From: Ectocarpus siliculosus
Lineage: Eukaryota; Sar; Phaeophyceae; Ectocarpales; Ectocarpaceae
NCBI GenBank assembly: GCA_000310025.1
Contig: FN649727.1
Coordinates: 6,860,796 to 6,918,557 of the forward strand
Direction: 5' to 3'
DNA: 57,762 nt
Shown: in pieces, positions 46,801 through 57,465 of the stretch
Position numbering within the stretch: position 1 is the stretch's first letter
Layout: each line of letters opens with the position of its first letter
Notes under the pieces: generated by a model
The model's input: only the letters and a program-made list of their open reading frames with translations
Databases searched by the model: none
Told to the model about the DNA's origin: nothing
Translations under genes and position numbers: made by a program

Positions 46801-49574
46801 TGGGCTCCACAACCAGCCAACCCTGCTGCCGTTGCCGCGCCGCACCGCCCGTTCGCTACATTCCTTCGTGCAATCACTAAAGCGCGTGCGCTCTCGCATG
46901 AACCCATCACGGACACACCTTTCGCTAAACGAATCTCTGGCTATACGCCGGGAGAGAAGGAAGACCGGCTCCTGAAGGCCTGCATACTAACTCTTACAGC
47001 AGTAGTCTACCTCTTGAGGCCAAACCAAAGACCGAAACTCTATTATACCTTTTGAGGCTGCAAAAGCACTTCAAAAAATAAGAACGTCTTTCAGCAGTAG
47101 ACTGTAGATCTACCTTTTTAGTCCTGAGCTCTCGTACACCCTCCCGAGCGTCGCGCTCATCTCCGCCGTCCTCGCGAACTGCAGGATCGCCTCCAGCGCC
47201 GGTATGGCCGTGCCAGGCTCGCCCCCGGCGATGAGGCACTGCGCCTCCATGAACTTCAGCTCCGCCACGGGCAGGTACTCTTTCTGGTGGCTCAGATAGG
47301 GAAACAGCGAGCAGTGTGCGTATTGTGGACGCGGCGTCAGGAGTGGCAACGGAAGAGAACAGCAGCAGCACGGGGCTGTCGGTGTTGAGAGCTATCGAGC
47401 TCTGTCGTAGGAACGCAAAGAAGGCACTGCTGTGTGAGAGAATGGGTACAAAGTCACGGGGAAAATGTCCATGGGTTTAGGAGATGACGAGGAGGTGTTG
47501 GTATCTGCCGATTTTGCTGCTTACCTTGTAGTCATATCCACTTACTAAGCGTGATCGACCACGAATAACTCCTTTCGGGAAGACACACCACCCCCTTCCC
47601 TAACATTATAGACACACCGCCGACACTTGAGGCCCCCTGAAATTTCCTGCCGCTGTCGTGCCCACACCGGGAACTCTTGTTTCTCTTGCACTATCTCCTT
47701 CCCTCTTTACCGCTGCAGTGTCGACACCCACCCCCTTGCCTAGACAGTTTTCCTCCAACTTCTTCATTGCACCGAACTTGTCCGTGTCTGCTTCCTCCTT
47801 CTTATGGGCACCTCCTTCTTTGCCCGTTCATTTCACGTCGCCCAGGTATGAGATTCTATGCTTCGTCCCCCTCGCCGCAGGTGGGGGCGGGAGAGGGGGT
47901 CACGTCAAGTCATCAACTCGACCTCGCCCACGGCTGTGCAAGTTTGGTATGAATCAGCGGGAATCGCCGACCATGTTGCATCTACATGTCGGAGTATAAA
48001 AGTACAAGCTGTGGATACACGCGAACTGGGAGAGGCAGGAACGACCCTATCGAGTTGCAAATGGACCTACGTACGTTAACACGCAAGCGCAGAAGTGAGG
48101 CAACCAGGCCATCACGACACAGCAGCAGCATGAGCGCCTACGCCAAGCAAATCTGGTGCCAGTACCACGCCAAGCACTCACGCCGAAACGCACTGGCTGT
48201 ACACACCTGGGACGGCGTAAGGTTCGCTGTCCGATCCACGCCCGACCCGGCGTCCCCCGCCAGCGCCACCCCTCCTCCTCGCAATCCGCTTCTATCTCTC
48301 CGCCGGTCCGCCCAAGATGTGTACGGTTGTTGTTCTTGTGGTGGTGGTTGCTGCTGCTGCTGTTGCTGCTGCTGCGAGGAGCCGCCCATCTCAGCAGACG
48401 CCGGTCGCGGCGGGGGCGGGGGCGACGTGAATGCTGATCCGGGCGAGGAGGCTATCTCCTTCTGCAGCTGGCGATGCAGCAGAGATTGCTTGCAGTACGC
48501 CTGTGTTTTGCGTTTCATGGGCGTTTTTTTCGCACAAAGTTGTTTGGGTTTACTTCAGAGTTGCTTCAGCATGCCTGTATTTCCAGTCAGAATCTTGTGC
48601 AAGAGAGAGGTTGGGAGAGAGGCGCGCGGGGCTAGGAAAGGAGAGAGGACACGTTGGATTCGTACTAGCTGGAGAGTTCAATTGCGAGTGGCACGAGCAC
48701 GATTTACAATCTACTGCTTGTTGCTGCTGCCCTATGGCTAATGCCTCGCGGCGCTGGATTGTAACACAGTCGTATCCACGTGCCGGAAAATCTATACCAA
48801 ACCATGAACAACAACAGCTTATTGGCAAAATGTAGGCAGTATCTACACGGCCCGTAAGGAGCCTGTGAAGGGCAAAATGAGCCATAACAAATAACTTGCG
48901 GTCAAGAGCTTCTCCTTGGGGGCATGACGTGTTTTCTAACGGGGCGAGATGAATTGGGTCTCTCCATACAACCAACCCCAGTAGGTTTACGTCAGCCGTT
49001 GATACGTTCGAACGTGTGAACCTCTCTCTCTCCCTGCAACAGCACGTAGTTCCCACTACGGCCGTAGATCGCCCGTGCCTACGTATATAGGCTGCAGTTC
49101 ATCGCGTGCAGCACAATCAACGGTATGCACCACAAAAAAACAGAACAAAACAACCACATCCCACTGATCGTGCATAAGTCCCTCCCTCCGGCTCTCTCGC
49201 TTATAATAAGTGCCGTAACCCCCGTACCGGTGTCCCCGATCTCAACACCAACGCCCGTTGAACATTGAACAATGAGCGGCTGTCTTCAGACCATAGGAAC
49301 ATTACGAACTCTGCGTACACCTTACAACACCAACATCCCCCATACTATTGTATGCATGCCCTCTCACCGTGGCTCGCTTGTGTTCACCACGGCCCTTCAA
49401 CGCATCGGCGAACATCGACAGAGCCTCGGCGTGCAGTCCGGCATGTTGGGAAACGCTCGCCCTTGACAGCAAGATACCTCCCACGATCTCCGCCGAGTGG
49501 AACAGCTTCTCTCTCAGCAAACCTTCCACGATATCAAACAGGACCGTAGCATCGTCTTGTGCAACTCTTGCCAT
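37873..49574 (-). CDS. APC7: Anaphase-promoting complex subunit 7 (TPR scaffold)
   Basis: Minus-strand exons with matched phases: 47114-47283, 46433-46465, 45290-45386, 44513-44600, 43969-44033, 43507-43575, 42968-43047, 42539-42653, 41935-42073, 41365-41522, 40907-41019, 39166-39282, 37873-38125. Upstream exons are 49368-49574 (start MARVAQDD, helix LREKLFHSAEIVGG), a tentative 48847-48914 and about 48320-48500 (AYCKQSLLHRQLQ then a poly-Gln linker); their joins are not phase-resolved. The order of TPR helices follows human APC7: RAEAWVVMALYSEVRGD (AEPWVVSGCHSFY), AMAFILKGSLVLAEGN (VQALLLKGAALRNMG), YSYKGLVNAYLQAGKFRKA (DCYEGLIECYL), HTKLAEVYMLNGKLDDA, ISLNPSCVKASQGLERLEK and an acidic DPDEDDD. 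APC7 is a structural arm of the cell-cycle ubiquitin ligase. The intron after 41935 has a GC donor. The last 15 codons are repeat-encoded leucines, so the true end may be a donor at 37980. Confidence 0.85.
39456..39480. repeat. C-run followed by A-run in APC7 intron
   Basis: A homopolymer pair (about 13 C, then about 10 A). Assembly length is likely unreliable here. Confidence 0.6.
40284..40308. repeat. AAC trinucleotide microsatellite in APC7 intron
   Basis: About eight tandem AAC units (GTT on the gene strand), intronic between APC7 exons 39166-39282 and 40907-41019. Confidence 0.85.
41022..41080. repeat. GGAA tetranucleotide array acting as a polypyrimidine tract
   Basis: About fourteen GGAA units on plus are TTCC units on the APC7 strand. 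They run right up to the TTAG acceptor of exon 40907-41019, so the microsatellite supplies the pyrimidine tract of that 3' splice site. Confidence 0.9.
41575..41735. repeat. CAA/CAG/CGA triplet-rich tract in APC7 intron
   Basis: A long imperfect triplet tract (AACAACGACAACGAC and related), intronic. The Asn/Asp/Ser-rich plus-strand frame over it is a repeat artefact. Similar tracts lie at about 44640-44760 (CAC/CAG) and 44908-44980 (AAC/GAC). Confidence 0.75.
45099..45282. repeat. ~91-bp tandem duplication in APC7 intron
   Basis: Two adjacent copies (about 45099-45188 and 45190-45282) share TGTATACGTT, TTGTCTTG, GATATGCACAAA, ACTATT and TCGTCGACGGCATACGTGCT, ending CAGCAG. The right copy abuts the 5' splice site of exon 45290-45386. 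Confidence 0.85.
45409..45558. repeat. ~95-bp direct duplication in APC7 intron
   Basis: Copies at about 45409-45462 and 45504-45558 share ACAAAAAAAGAAGGAAAGAA, GGAAG and GTTCGCAAGCAAGAC. Purine-rich on plus, so pyrimidine-rich on the gene strand, just upstream of the acceptor at 45387. Confidence 0.85.
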
Positions 49575-49898
49575 CACTTCTTGCGCTAGCGCCACCAGCA
49601 CGCCCGTCGCTGGATGCGAAGCAAAGCCCACGCAGCCCACCGCCGCTGCAACAGCAGCAGAGCAGCAGTCACACTGGGTGCTCCGCAGAATCATCTATCG
49701 GGAGTTCAATCAGGTTCTTTGGGCGTTTGGAAGTTCGAAAAGTCCCGCCGCGTATCGAATATCCTAGAGAGTTCAAGGCGTAGGCGCGCGTGTGCTTCCT
49801 CTTCGCCTACATCTGTTACTCCTTTCCTCACACCACGTGCTTATCACCCCACACGCGATACACACATACTTTGTCGCCACCCAGACCTCTCAGTAACC
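49575..49898. promoter_or_regulatory. Short divergent promoter between APC7 and LHC
   Basis: Only 324 bp lie between the two start codons. A CACGTG (G-box core) is at 49834-49839, 60 bp before the LHC ATG. In plants this site binds bZIP/bHLH factors at light-regulated genes; its use here is an inference. No TATA box is obvious. The interval must hold both 5' UTRs. Confidence 0.45.
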
Positions 49899-52800
49899 AT
49901 GAAGACCGCATTTGCCGCTCTCGCCATGTGTGGAACAACCTCTGCATTTGTCACCCCCAACGCTGTGAAGGCGCTGGCGCCCTCGACGAGAGCGTCCTCG
50001 TCGCTGTCGATGGAGTTTGCGGGAGGGTTGCGAGGCGCGGACGGACCGGAGCCGAACTCTAAGAACTTCGACCCTTTTGGATTCTCTGAGGCCCGACCTG
50101 AGAACCTCTTGTTCTTCCGGGAAGCAGAGATCAAGGTGAGACGAAAACCGCATGCATGATCTTTTGGTTTCTAACAACAGCAGCAGCAATGTGGTTTGTT
50201 CTCTCTTTGCTCCGCGCCATAATGCGGAGAGTCGGCTTTCTATGGACTCGCTCCACGCTTCCCGACAAGCTTAGACGTGTTTTGATTCTGTAGAAGAGTA
50301 GCTCACCCGTGCAACATGTGTTGCACGAACGTCTAAACGTTTTTAACTAGCATGCTGTGTGTGATGTATCGGGGGCGTATCCTTCATAAGAACGCGGGGG
50401 TTTTCAGGGTACACGTCACCTCCTCTGAAAAAACGATTTGTTCTGATTGGCGCGTTCATTCACGAGCCCCCCCGGGCGCGCCTCGGCAATGATCTTGCCG
50501 GTTTAGACACTAGTATGACTGTTCCCTGGCTGGGTAGGGGTCACACGTAGGCCTTGTGTGGCAGCGAAGTAGGTTCCGGGATAGTTTCGGTGAGCTGCCC
50601 AATCCCCGAAAACTTGTTCGAAGCAGAGGAGCAGCTGGCCTCCGAAATGTCTTGAAAATATAAAGGTAGGATTCACAGCAACACGTTGAACGTGCACCCT
50701 GATCATACATCCTCACAGGACACGCGCATCTCTGTATTGCGGATTGGAACGCGCGCTAGTCGGCGACCCCTCACCCCGGCATGATGGCGGTGGTATCCGA
50801 GATTACCGTGCTGGAATACGGGTGGGGGGTGCCTGTGTGTTCCGCGCCTCTCATTTGCTAGAGGATCACGCGCATGAATTATTATTCATACGTATACCTA
50901 AGGCTTGGTCCCATCTTGATGCCTTTTTGTTCACTTGAGCCGAAATGACTTGGCCACTAGTATTGCGGGAGTGGGTGGGGGGGGTACGAGGGGAGTGATA
51001 TTGCCACGCTCGTCGTTCTATCCATGCCAATCCTCATTTGCGTGCATTTTCAACTCAAGCTCGCTCTAGCTGCTGAAGGTTAGTGGCCCTGCCTCCCTCT
51101 CCGCGCGACGGCGTGTCTGTACGTTGCGTCTGCGTTTGTTCAAACGGCACCGACCGCGCTAACCGGCTGACCAATGAAACGACGTGTGTGTGTGCCCCAT
51201 TTCATGTGGCCCCGGCTTGCATTACCCTTTCGGAAGTTTTGGACGCACCATCGGGGGGTCAGGGTATGCAGATACCTCGAACAATGGCGTCCATGGGTGA
51301 CGCCCACCTTCAAATTGCAGAATGGATATCTTAACCGCGCTCACACCGTCGACCCGACAATACGCAATTCTGCCCTCCCCTACGAACACAATGTACCTTG
51401 TTGCTGATTTTGATTCTCTGCCTTGCTCTTGCCTATTTGCTCCTTCGTCCCTTACACAGCACGGTCGCATCGCCATGCTTGCCATCTGCGGCCTGATCGC
51501 ACCAGAATTCGTCCGCGTGCCGGGAGAGATCTACCAGGACGTCTCGGTCCTCGACGCTCACAACGTCATGGTAAGTGTGCTGCGTTTTTCTGCTCGCTCG
51601 TGCCAACAGTTGCCTGGTACAGCAGTACCTCGGGAGGACCTCCGTGGCGCGATGTTTATGGGTCTGTCGCCTGGAGTTTTTGTGATGAGATTTTGGCAGG
51701 TGAACGTCTATGTGCTGCCTTGCTGATGCTGTCAGATTGACACGACTAAGCGCGGAGAGTTTGTGTTACGTTCGCGAGTGGTGGCCGGTCACGGGAACGG
51801 GGAAGGGTTCAGGGCGATATTTCAGTAGGGGACGGGCGAACCGGTTGGCAGCGATGGGGTGGAGGAAAATGCGTAGAAATTTCCTCAGCAGAGGGAGGAC
51901 CTGGAACCCATCGAAGTCCTTGTCAGCGGTGTTGTCCTCGACGGTTTATTTTTCTTGTTCTGGTGTAAACTTCCCACGGAGCTGTTGTCGGTACGACCGC
52001 GTCAGAAAACGTGCCCTGGACGGATTGCTGGGAGCCTGGAATCTATAATAGTCGATGTACAGCAACAGCACGGCACAACATTTGCGACCGCTGTCCCGGG
52101 TAGGGAGAAGCAACCACGGCCACACTTGTGGCATGATTCGTGAACAAAACCCACAATATTTCGGTCTTGTTTCGAAGAACGTGTGCCCCGTCGTATGCTT
52201 CTGTGTCGACACCTTCCGCGGCGCCAGTGGTCTATTTTCTCTGCCGTTCAAGTCACCCTTTTGTCGATGCCTTCATCTCCCTCCCGAGCTATTTTTGCAA
52301 GTGTCGTTGCCGTTGGGCTCTTGACAAGACTGGCTGCTGGAGCGCTGCATGGTAAGACGTTGACGTTTGCACCCGCCCGCGTTCCTGAACCCACGACAGG
52401 TGGAGAAGGGCCCCATGTGGCAGCTTCTGTTCTGGATCTCGTTGGCCGAGATCATCCTCTTCCCCACCGTCATCGACATGGACAAGAAGGACCGCGAGCC
52501 AGGAGACTTCGCCCTCGACCCCCTCAACCTCTGCAAGGTGATGATGTTTGGCATGCATACACCCCCCCCCCATGTTTTTGATGTCAACGCTCACGTGTGG
52601 CGATGAGCATGGTTTGGACGTACGCAGGTGTGTCGGTGTGAGCCTTCCGAGTGCTGCTGCTGGCTCGCGTTGTTCGGTGTGTTTTCCCCGCGAGCATTTG
52701 ACTCTGACCTTGCTGCGTCGCACTGAAGATGATGATTTGCGTAGATGTTGACCGAGTCATTGTTCGCAGAGTGCGCGTGTGTTTGTTGTGCGGAAACGCC

Positions 52801-53120
52801 CCCCATCGACCGCGCTAACCGGCTGACCAATGGCAATTCGTCAGTGTCAGCCGGCTATCTATAGTTCGTACCTTGTACTGCAGCTTGCTTGGCGGTGTAC
52901 CACCCGTTCTTGGTTGTTTGGTTTCGCTCATGTCTCGCCTCCTTCTCCCTCGGCCTGCGTGTTTTTTTATTCGTTCGCCTCCGTCGTCGCGCAGACCCCC
53001 GAGAAGACGGAGAAGTACAAGCTCGCGGAGCTTAAGCACGGCCGTTTGGCAATGATGGCGGTATCGGGCGCCCTGACGCAGATGGCAATGTTCGGCCACG
53101 GATACCCGTTCTTGGCTTAG
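49899..53120 (+). CDS. Fucoxanthin-chlorophyll a/c-binding light-harvesting protein
   Basis: Four exons, all phase 0: 49899-50135, 51460-51570, 52400-52537, 52995-53120; 203 aa. Antenna protein of the plastid thylakoid. Residues 1-18 form a signal-peptide-like stretch ending in TSAFV, the ASAFAP-type junction of stramenopile bipartite plastid targeting, followed by a Ser/Arg-rich transit-like segment to about residue 36. The mature part has the first helix motif (FREAEIKHGRIAMLA, chlorophyll ligands E and H with the paired R), the middle helix (WQLLFWISLAEIILFP) and the third helix motif (KLAELKHGRLAMMAVSG), the two-fold LHC signature. Length is normal for the FCP family. The first exon junction falls exactly within the EIK|HGR motif. 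Introns 1 and 3 each contain a copy of one dispersed repeat. The Lhcf/Lhcr subfamily is not assigned. Confidence 0.96.
50309..50328. repeat. Short perfect hairpin in LHC intron 1
   Basis: CGTGCAAC-ATGT-GTTGCACG; an 8-bp stem with a 4-base loop, flanked by weaker inverted homology (TTAGACGT near 50271, ACGTCTAA near 50330). Confidence 0.6.
51149..51176 (+). repeat. Dispersed repeat, copy 2, LHC intron 1
   Basis: CACCGACCGCGCTAACCGGC followed by TGACCAATG; matches 52804-52832 almost exactly and 24323-24350 with a few transitions. Confidence 0.8.
52804..52832 (+). repeat. Dispersed repeat, copy 3, LHC intron 3
   Basis: CATCGACCGCGCTAACCGGC followed by TGACCAATG; same orientation as the copy in intron 1 of the same gene. 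Confidence 0.8.
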
Positions 53121-55156
53121 ACTAATTAACTCAGCCGTTGTTGTTTCGGTTCCTCTTGCTCCGGTGTCGAGAGAACGGAGCCTTGTTTAGTCAGGCGTTT
53201 GGGCAAGGACGGGCGGATTTTATTTTGCCCCCAATCCGCGCCGTTGCTGCCCCTTCCGTCACCTTTTGTTTCCCCGTGTTCTTCCCTCCCTCCCTTTGTT
53301 CGGACGTGGCTGCTGCCGAGACTGGCTCTTGCCGCTCATATTCGCTTTCTTTTGTTGTTTTGCAAGAGAAATTTTGGAGCGTGAGTTGGGTGGGCTTTCG
53401 ATGCGTCTTGCAAGTGTATGTATAAAGATAGCCTTGAGAGGATGCGCGGTATGTAGAGAAAACTAGAGAAATGAGTGGCTTTTAACAGCGGCGACATCAA
53501 GCAGACGACGGCCGACGCTGAATTTGTGTTGCCTCTGGGCAGCTTTATGCTCTTATGGCGCACGTAAGGAAACAGTTGATGGTGTAACCAGTGAGCTCCA
53601 AGACACGCCAAGAGTCATGTAGCCTCGGACTGTGCGTAAGAGGTAGGAGAGAGAGAGAGATTGCGTGGTAGCGAAGGGTTTAGGCAGCCGGCCTGGTCGC
53701 TCCTGCTTTGCACCAAAATTGAATCCAAGCTCATTTGATTCTTGTCTTTTGTCCTTCGTCCTTCGGTGTCGCATTGGACGGATGTACCGTCTCTTGCGAT
53801 ACTTTTTCTTCTTTTGACTGCTGCTGCGGTGACAACATGACATGCTGCGTCGAGTGGAGCACCTCCTATACCCCGCCTAGATAGACCTTGCCGCTTCGGC
53901 GCGCTCGCGGTTATGTAGGATTTGAGGCACTGGCACAGAGCTTTTCGTGTGTCCGGACATGAAAATTGAAACCACATAATTTTTTAAAGCGCTCTGCAGA
54001 GTTCTCGCGAGCAAACTCAAAATACATGGTTGGGTAGCACAAGCGTCCCGCCTTCGTCAAGGCCAAGTGTGCATGACCGTAAGCAAGTGGCGTATCAGAG
54101 AACACGGCACAACTCGCCTCGCCTTTGACGATGGCCACCAGTAAAATTCCCTCGGAAAAAACGTTTACCTCTTGATGATGTCGATCAAAAGATGGACACC
54201 ACACGTTGGAAGCTGCGAGGGAGAGGCCACAGGGCAGCGCTGCGAAATGTAGCCGCCACGCGATAGAAACTCGAAAAAAAAGTGGCCGTTGGGGCAAGTT
54301 GGGGCTTGCATTCGCTGACGGATAGATCGTCCTTGGCAAAAGGAATGCATTCTCCCATTAGACTATATTATGGAGTACATCTTGCAAAGAGAACGGAAGG
54401 TCAAAGCTGAACTCATTACACAAGACAGATAATTCTCCTCGCGTCTGGGACATTCATGTTTCCTGGCAACGCAAACGTGAAGCACCACGGTTGGAAAAGG
54501 CCAAGCAAGCTACACGCACATGTGGATGCGGGCCCCACTTTTTTTTGTATCCCTCGAAGAACTACACGGCTCTGGCCTCCCAACAAGTAACCTCGACGGA
54601 CAGCGAACTAAGTCGTTTTCGAGGCACGTAGACGTACTCTGTACAGGTCGAGAACAAAAAGTTTCAAGAGTATGAATTCATTGCTAATCTGTCTCAGACT
54701 CTTTTCTATGATAGAGATGGATTTGTTATCATACACTAAAAAAAAGAAGAAAAAAAAAAGAGTGTTTGCTGCTGCTTGCTGTTGTTGTGGCACGTCCTTT
54801 TAGAAAACATTTATTTGGGGAAGTAGGTTGCCTCTCTTTCCTGCAAAATATCTCGAACGGGGTAGGTATTATCTTCTAAATAGGTATGCTACACGGCTTG
54901 CTGGTACACACGATCTGCTTGCAAACACACGACAAAAAACACAATGCCTCAGCTCTCGAAAAATCGAAAAAACCGTTACTTTTCAACATCTTGTATCTAC
55001 GACGGAGATTGCATGCGGTGCATCTAATCCTCCCGCAAGCATCGCTCGCGCTCTCTTAGCTCCTGGGTACTGCTGTTGTCTCTCTCTTTCTCTTGATCGC
55101 TGGCACCGCCGTGTTCGATTGACTTGACCCAACAATCTCTGTGGAAAACCGTCGAG
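53121..55156. other. Intergenic, no gene recognised
   Basis: Between LHC and the ankyrin-type gene. It holds the LHC 3' UTR, a dispersed repeat (54671-54736) and an A/T-rich stretch. A tRNA-like D-arm near 54340-54365 does not fold into a full cloverleaf (see rejected). Confidence 0.6.
54671..54736 (-). repeat. Dispersed 65-bp repeat, copy 2
   Basis: Inverted relative to copy 1 (22822-22886). Reads GAATTCATTGCTAATCTGTC, then AGACTCTTTTCTAT and AGATGGAT. Confidence 0.85.
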
Positions 55157-57461
55157 ATGTCTCGGCCTTCGTCGCGAAACGCAGCTCGCCCGAAGACTCC
55201 TGTGAGCCGAAGCTACGAGCGTCCTGAGCCGAAACGGATAATCTCGAAGCATTTAGGGACGGTGCTGGAGGATGGCCTGCCGGCCTGTGAGGTACGAAAG
55301 AGACGAGCACAATCAGCTCTGCTGTCGGTGCTTTCTCTCTTGTGCAACTAGGTGCTTAAGTACGGCAATGGTGATGAGTATGGGCTCTTATTTGACCTCG
55401 AAATTGACAGACAGAAGATGTTCTCTTGCAGGCTGATGATGCAAAACAACACCCCCCCCCCCGCGGGTGCTTTGAATTCCCAAGATTATGCAGACCCGCC
55501 ACCTTTCCAATCTCCACAAGATCAATCTGTCAATTATCGATTGTTGTTCGGGTGTGGTTCCCTGTGCGTTTCAAATAAGACTTGCTTTGAGCACTTCCCA
55601 CGGGAGGGTTTTTGTCAGCCGTGAGTTGCGCCAAGTAAGCACTGCTCGCAGCTTACACGGCTCTTGCGGTTCTCTCTGGCCGAAATGCTTAGAGAGACCA
55701 ATATTTTGCGTGCTGGTGCGTGCGGGCAGGCGGAGCTCAGCGATGACCAATACGAAGCGGCCAGGGCGGCATTCAGGGCCGAGGCAGGAGGGGCGTCACG
55801 GCTCGGACCGCAGGCGGTAAAGCGTGCTCTTCTTAGGTGGGTGTATGTACGGTGCCCAGAGAGATCAGACATCGAAAGTTTTCGTCTTGTGATGCACAAA
55901 CAATTCCTTCGCGAACACGTCTTCGTAGGGTACAGCAAGTCTCTCCGGCGTCTGTCGAGGGTGGTTTCCCTCTTTTTCACGAACCATGCTGCTGAGTAAG
56001 TCGTAGGCGTACATAGGCATGGACGCGATGCGATGTTCGGGCCCCGGTTTGCTGCTGCTTCTCTTGTCCGAGGCAGCAAGGGGTGACAATGGGTCTGTGG
56101 GTAACGAAGAGAATATATGTAGTCTGCTCTCCTCGCGTGCATTCCTTTTGCCTTTGCCATGCGTGCGCACTTCCCGCCAGCTGACCCCTTTTTCTGTCCC
56201 TCCCCTTTGGTCGAAGAAACGCGCTCTTCGTTTATTACCGGGGGGGCGTGTTTCGACTTGTTGTTTTCGCTGTGCATCTGCACAAAAACAAAGAGTCCGC
56301 CATGCCGTCGGCAGTCTCTCGCTCAAATACAATCATATTGTGCCCCCTCTCCTCTGTCAGCAAATCTTGTGTACTGCGCGCGCGATCAACCCCGAATGGC
56401 ACACAAGTTTTGTCGCTCGTCAACGTCGGTTACACCCGCATGCATTGCCTTCCCACAAAGTTGTCTCACAGAAACCTCGTGGCACATCTCGGCTGCGCGC
56501 TACCAACCGCTGTCCTCGGCGCTGTTATCTGTCCCGCATTAAGTCTCAATCTCAGGCTCGACGATGCCCTGTTCCAACGCCTCGTGGAAGACCGATGGCA
56601 TTCCTACACCGACTCCGACGACGCCGACCATGGGCCAGGCGGCGGGGGGAATAGCGTCGACGTGGACGGTTTTGCGCGCGTCTACGGGAGTGTTGCGGCC
56701 CCGGCCATCACGTTCGGACGACACCTCCGGAAGGCAGCGGGGCGAGGGGACGAGGAGCTCGGTGAGGAGCAAAGGAGAAGAACAGAAAATACACGTTTGA
56801 TAATGATGTCAAGGGCGACGGCGAGAACACCCAATATACTCCAGTAATTCCAACCCGGGTCCTTGTGAAGGTCGAACGCGGATGCAGCAAGGCGGGGGGA
56901 GGCACTGCTGCCGTGGTTGTTCGTTGTGACCTTGTTTTGTTTTCTTTGTCTCTTTCGAGAATGTGGACCACTGCTGTTGTTCCATCATCCGCGTTCAGAA
57001 AAAACACGCAGGTCGAGGATGAGAGACGGGGTAGGGTCTTCCTGTGGCCGTGGTAGTGCAATGTGGTTGACCGGAGTATTAAGAGTGTGTCGAGTAACAG
57101 TATTCGATATGTGGAAACTCCTCGATGCTCGCCCGAGCCCGTTCGACCCACCCACCCACCCTCTCTCTCCCCTCTCGTGCGCCAGATATCCGTCGCTGCC
57201 TTCGTTGATCCTTTGCCTCTTTGACACAATGGTGATCCTAGGTGTGGTGTAAAGTGACTCCCTCCCGACATGCACGCAACACGTCCTCCTTAACAACCAC
57301 GTGCAGTTCGACAGCTGATTCTTCGCGGCTGCAATCCCAACACCGGATCGGGCACCGGAGAGACCGCCCTCCACACCATGGCCGCCTTCGGACGCGTGGA
57401 CTGCGCCAAGGCTCTCCGGGCGCTCTGCGGGAAAGATCTCATCATGCAGCCAAGGGACAAG
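55157..57461 (+). CDS. Acidic-loop plus ankyrin-repeat protein, 5' part only
   Basis: Four phase-consistent exons: 55157-55291, 55652-55995, 56556-56761, 57307-57461; 280 codons, then donor GTAAGG and the window end. Residues 1-45 are Ser/Pro/Arg-rich (MSRPSSRNAARPKTPVSRSY). Exon 2 encodes two helical segments (LTRLLRFSLAEMLRETNI; LSDDQYEAARAAFRAEAGG). Exon 3 has an acidic stretch (YTDSDDADH, then Gly-rich, then VDVDGFARVYGS) that resembles a degenerate EF-hand but lacks a clean 12-residue loop. Exon 4 starts an ankyrin repeat (LILRGCNPNTGSGTGETALH, TMAAFGRVDCAKALRALCG). No family was recognised. The ATG choice is the first in a frame that splices cleanly. An open frame at 55352-55624 falls within intron 1 and is not phase-compatible. 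Confidence 0.7.
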
Positions 57462-57465
57462 GTAA

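Noticed and set aside
54300-54375. Possible tRNA on the minus strand (TAGTCTAATGG-AGAATGC D-arm look-alike)
   Set aside because: There is no matching acceptor stem, the anticodon stem is poorly paired and no T-arm TTCGA block follows. At best a degraded tRNA-derived fragment.
55352-55624. 90-codon plus-strand frame after the first exon of the ankyrin-type gene
   Set aside because: Using it would need a 60-bp intron before it and no phase-0 donor leads to the next exon, while exon 55157-55291 joins 55652 directly in phase 0.
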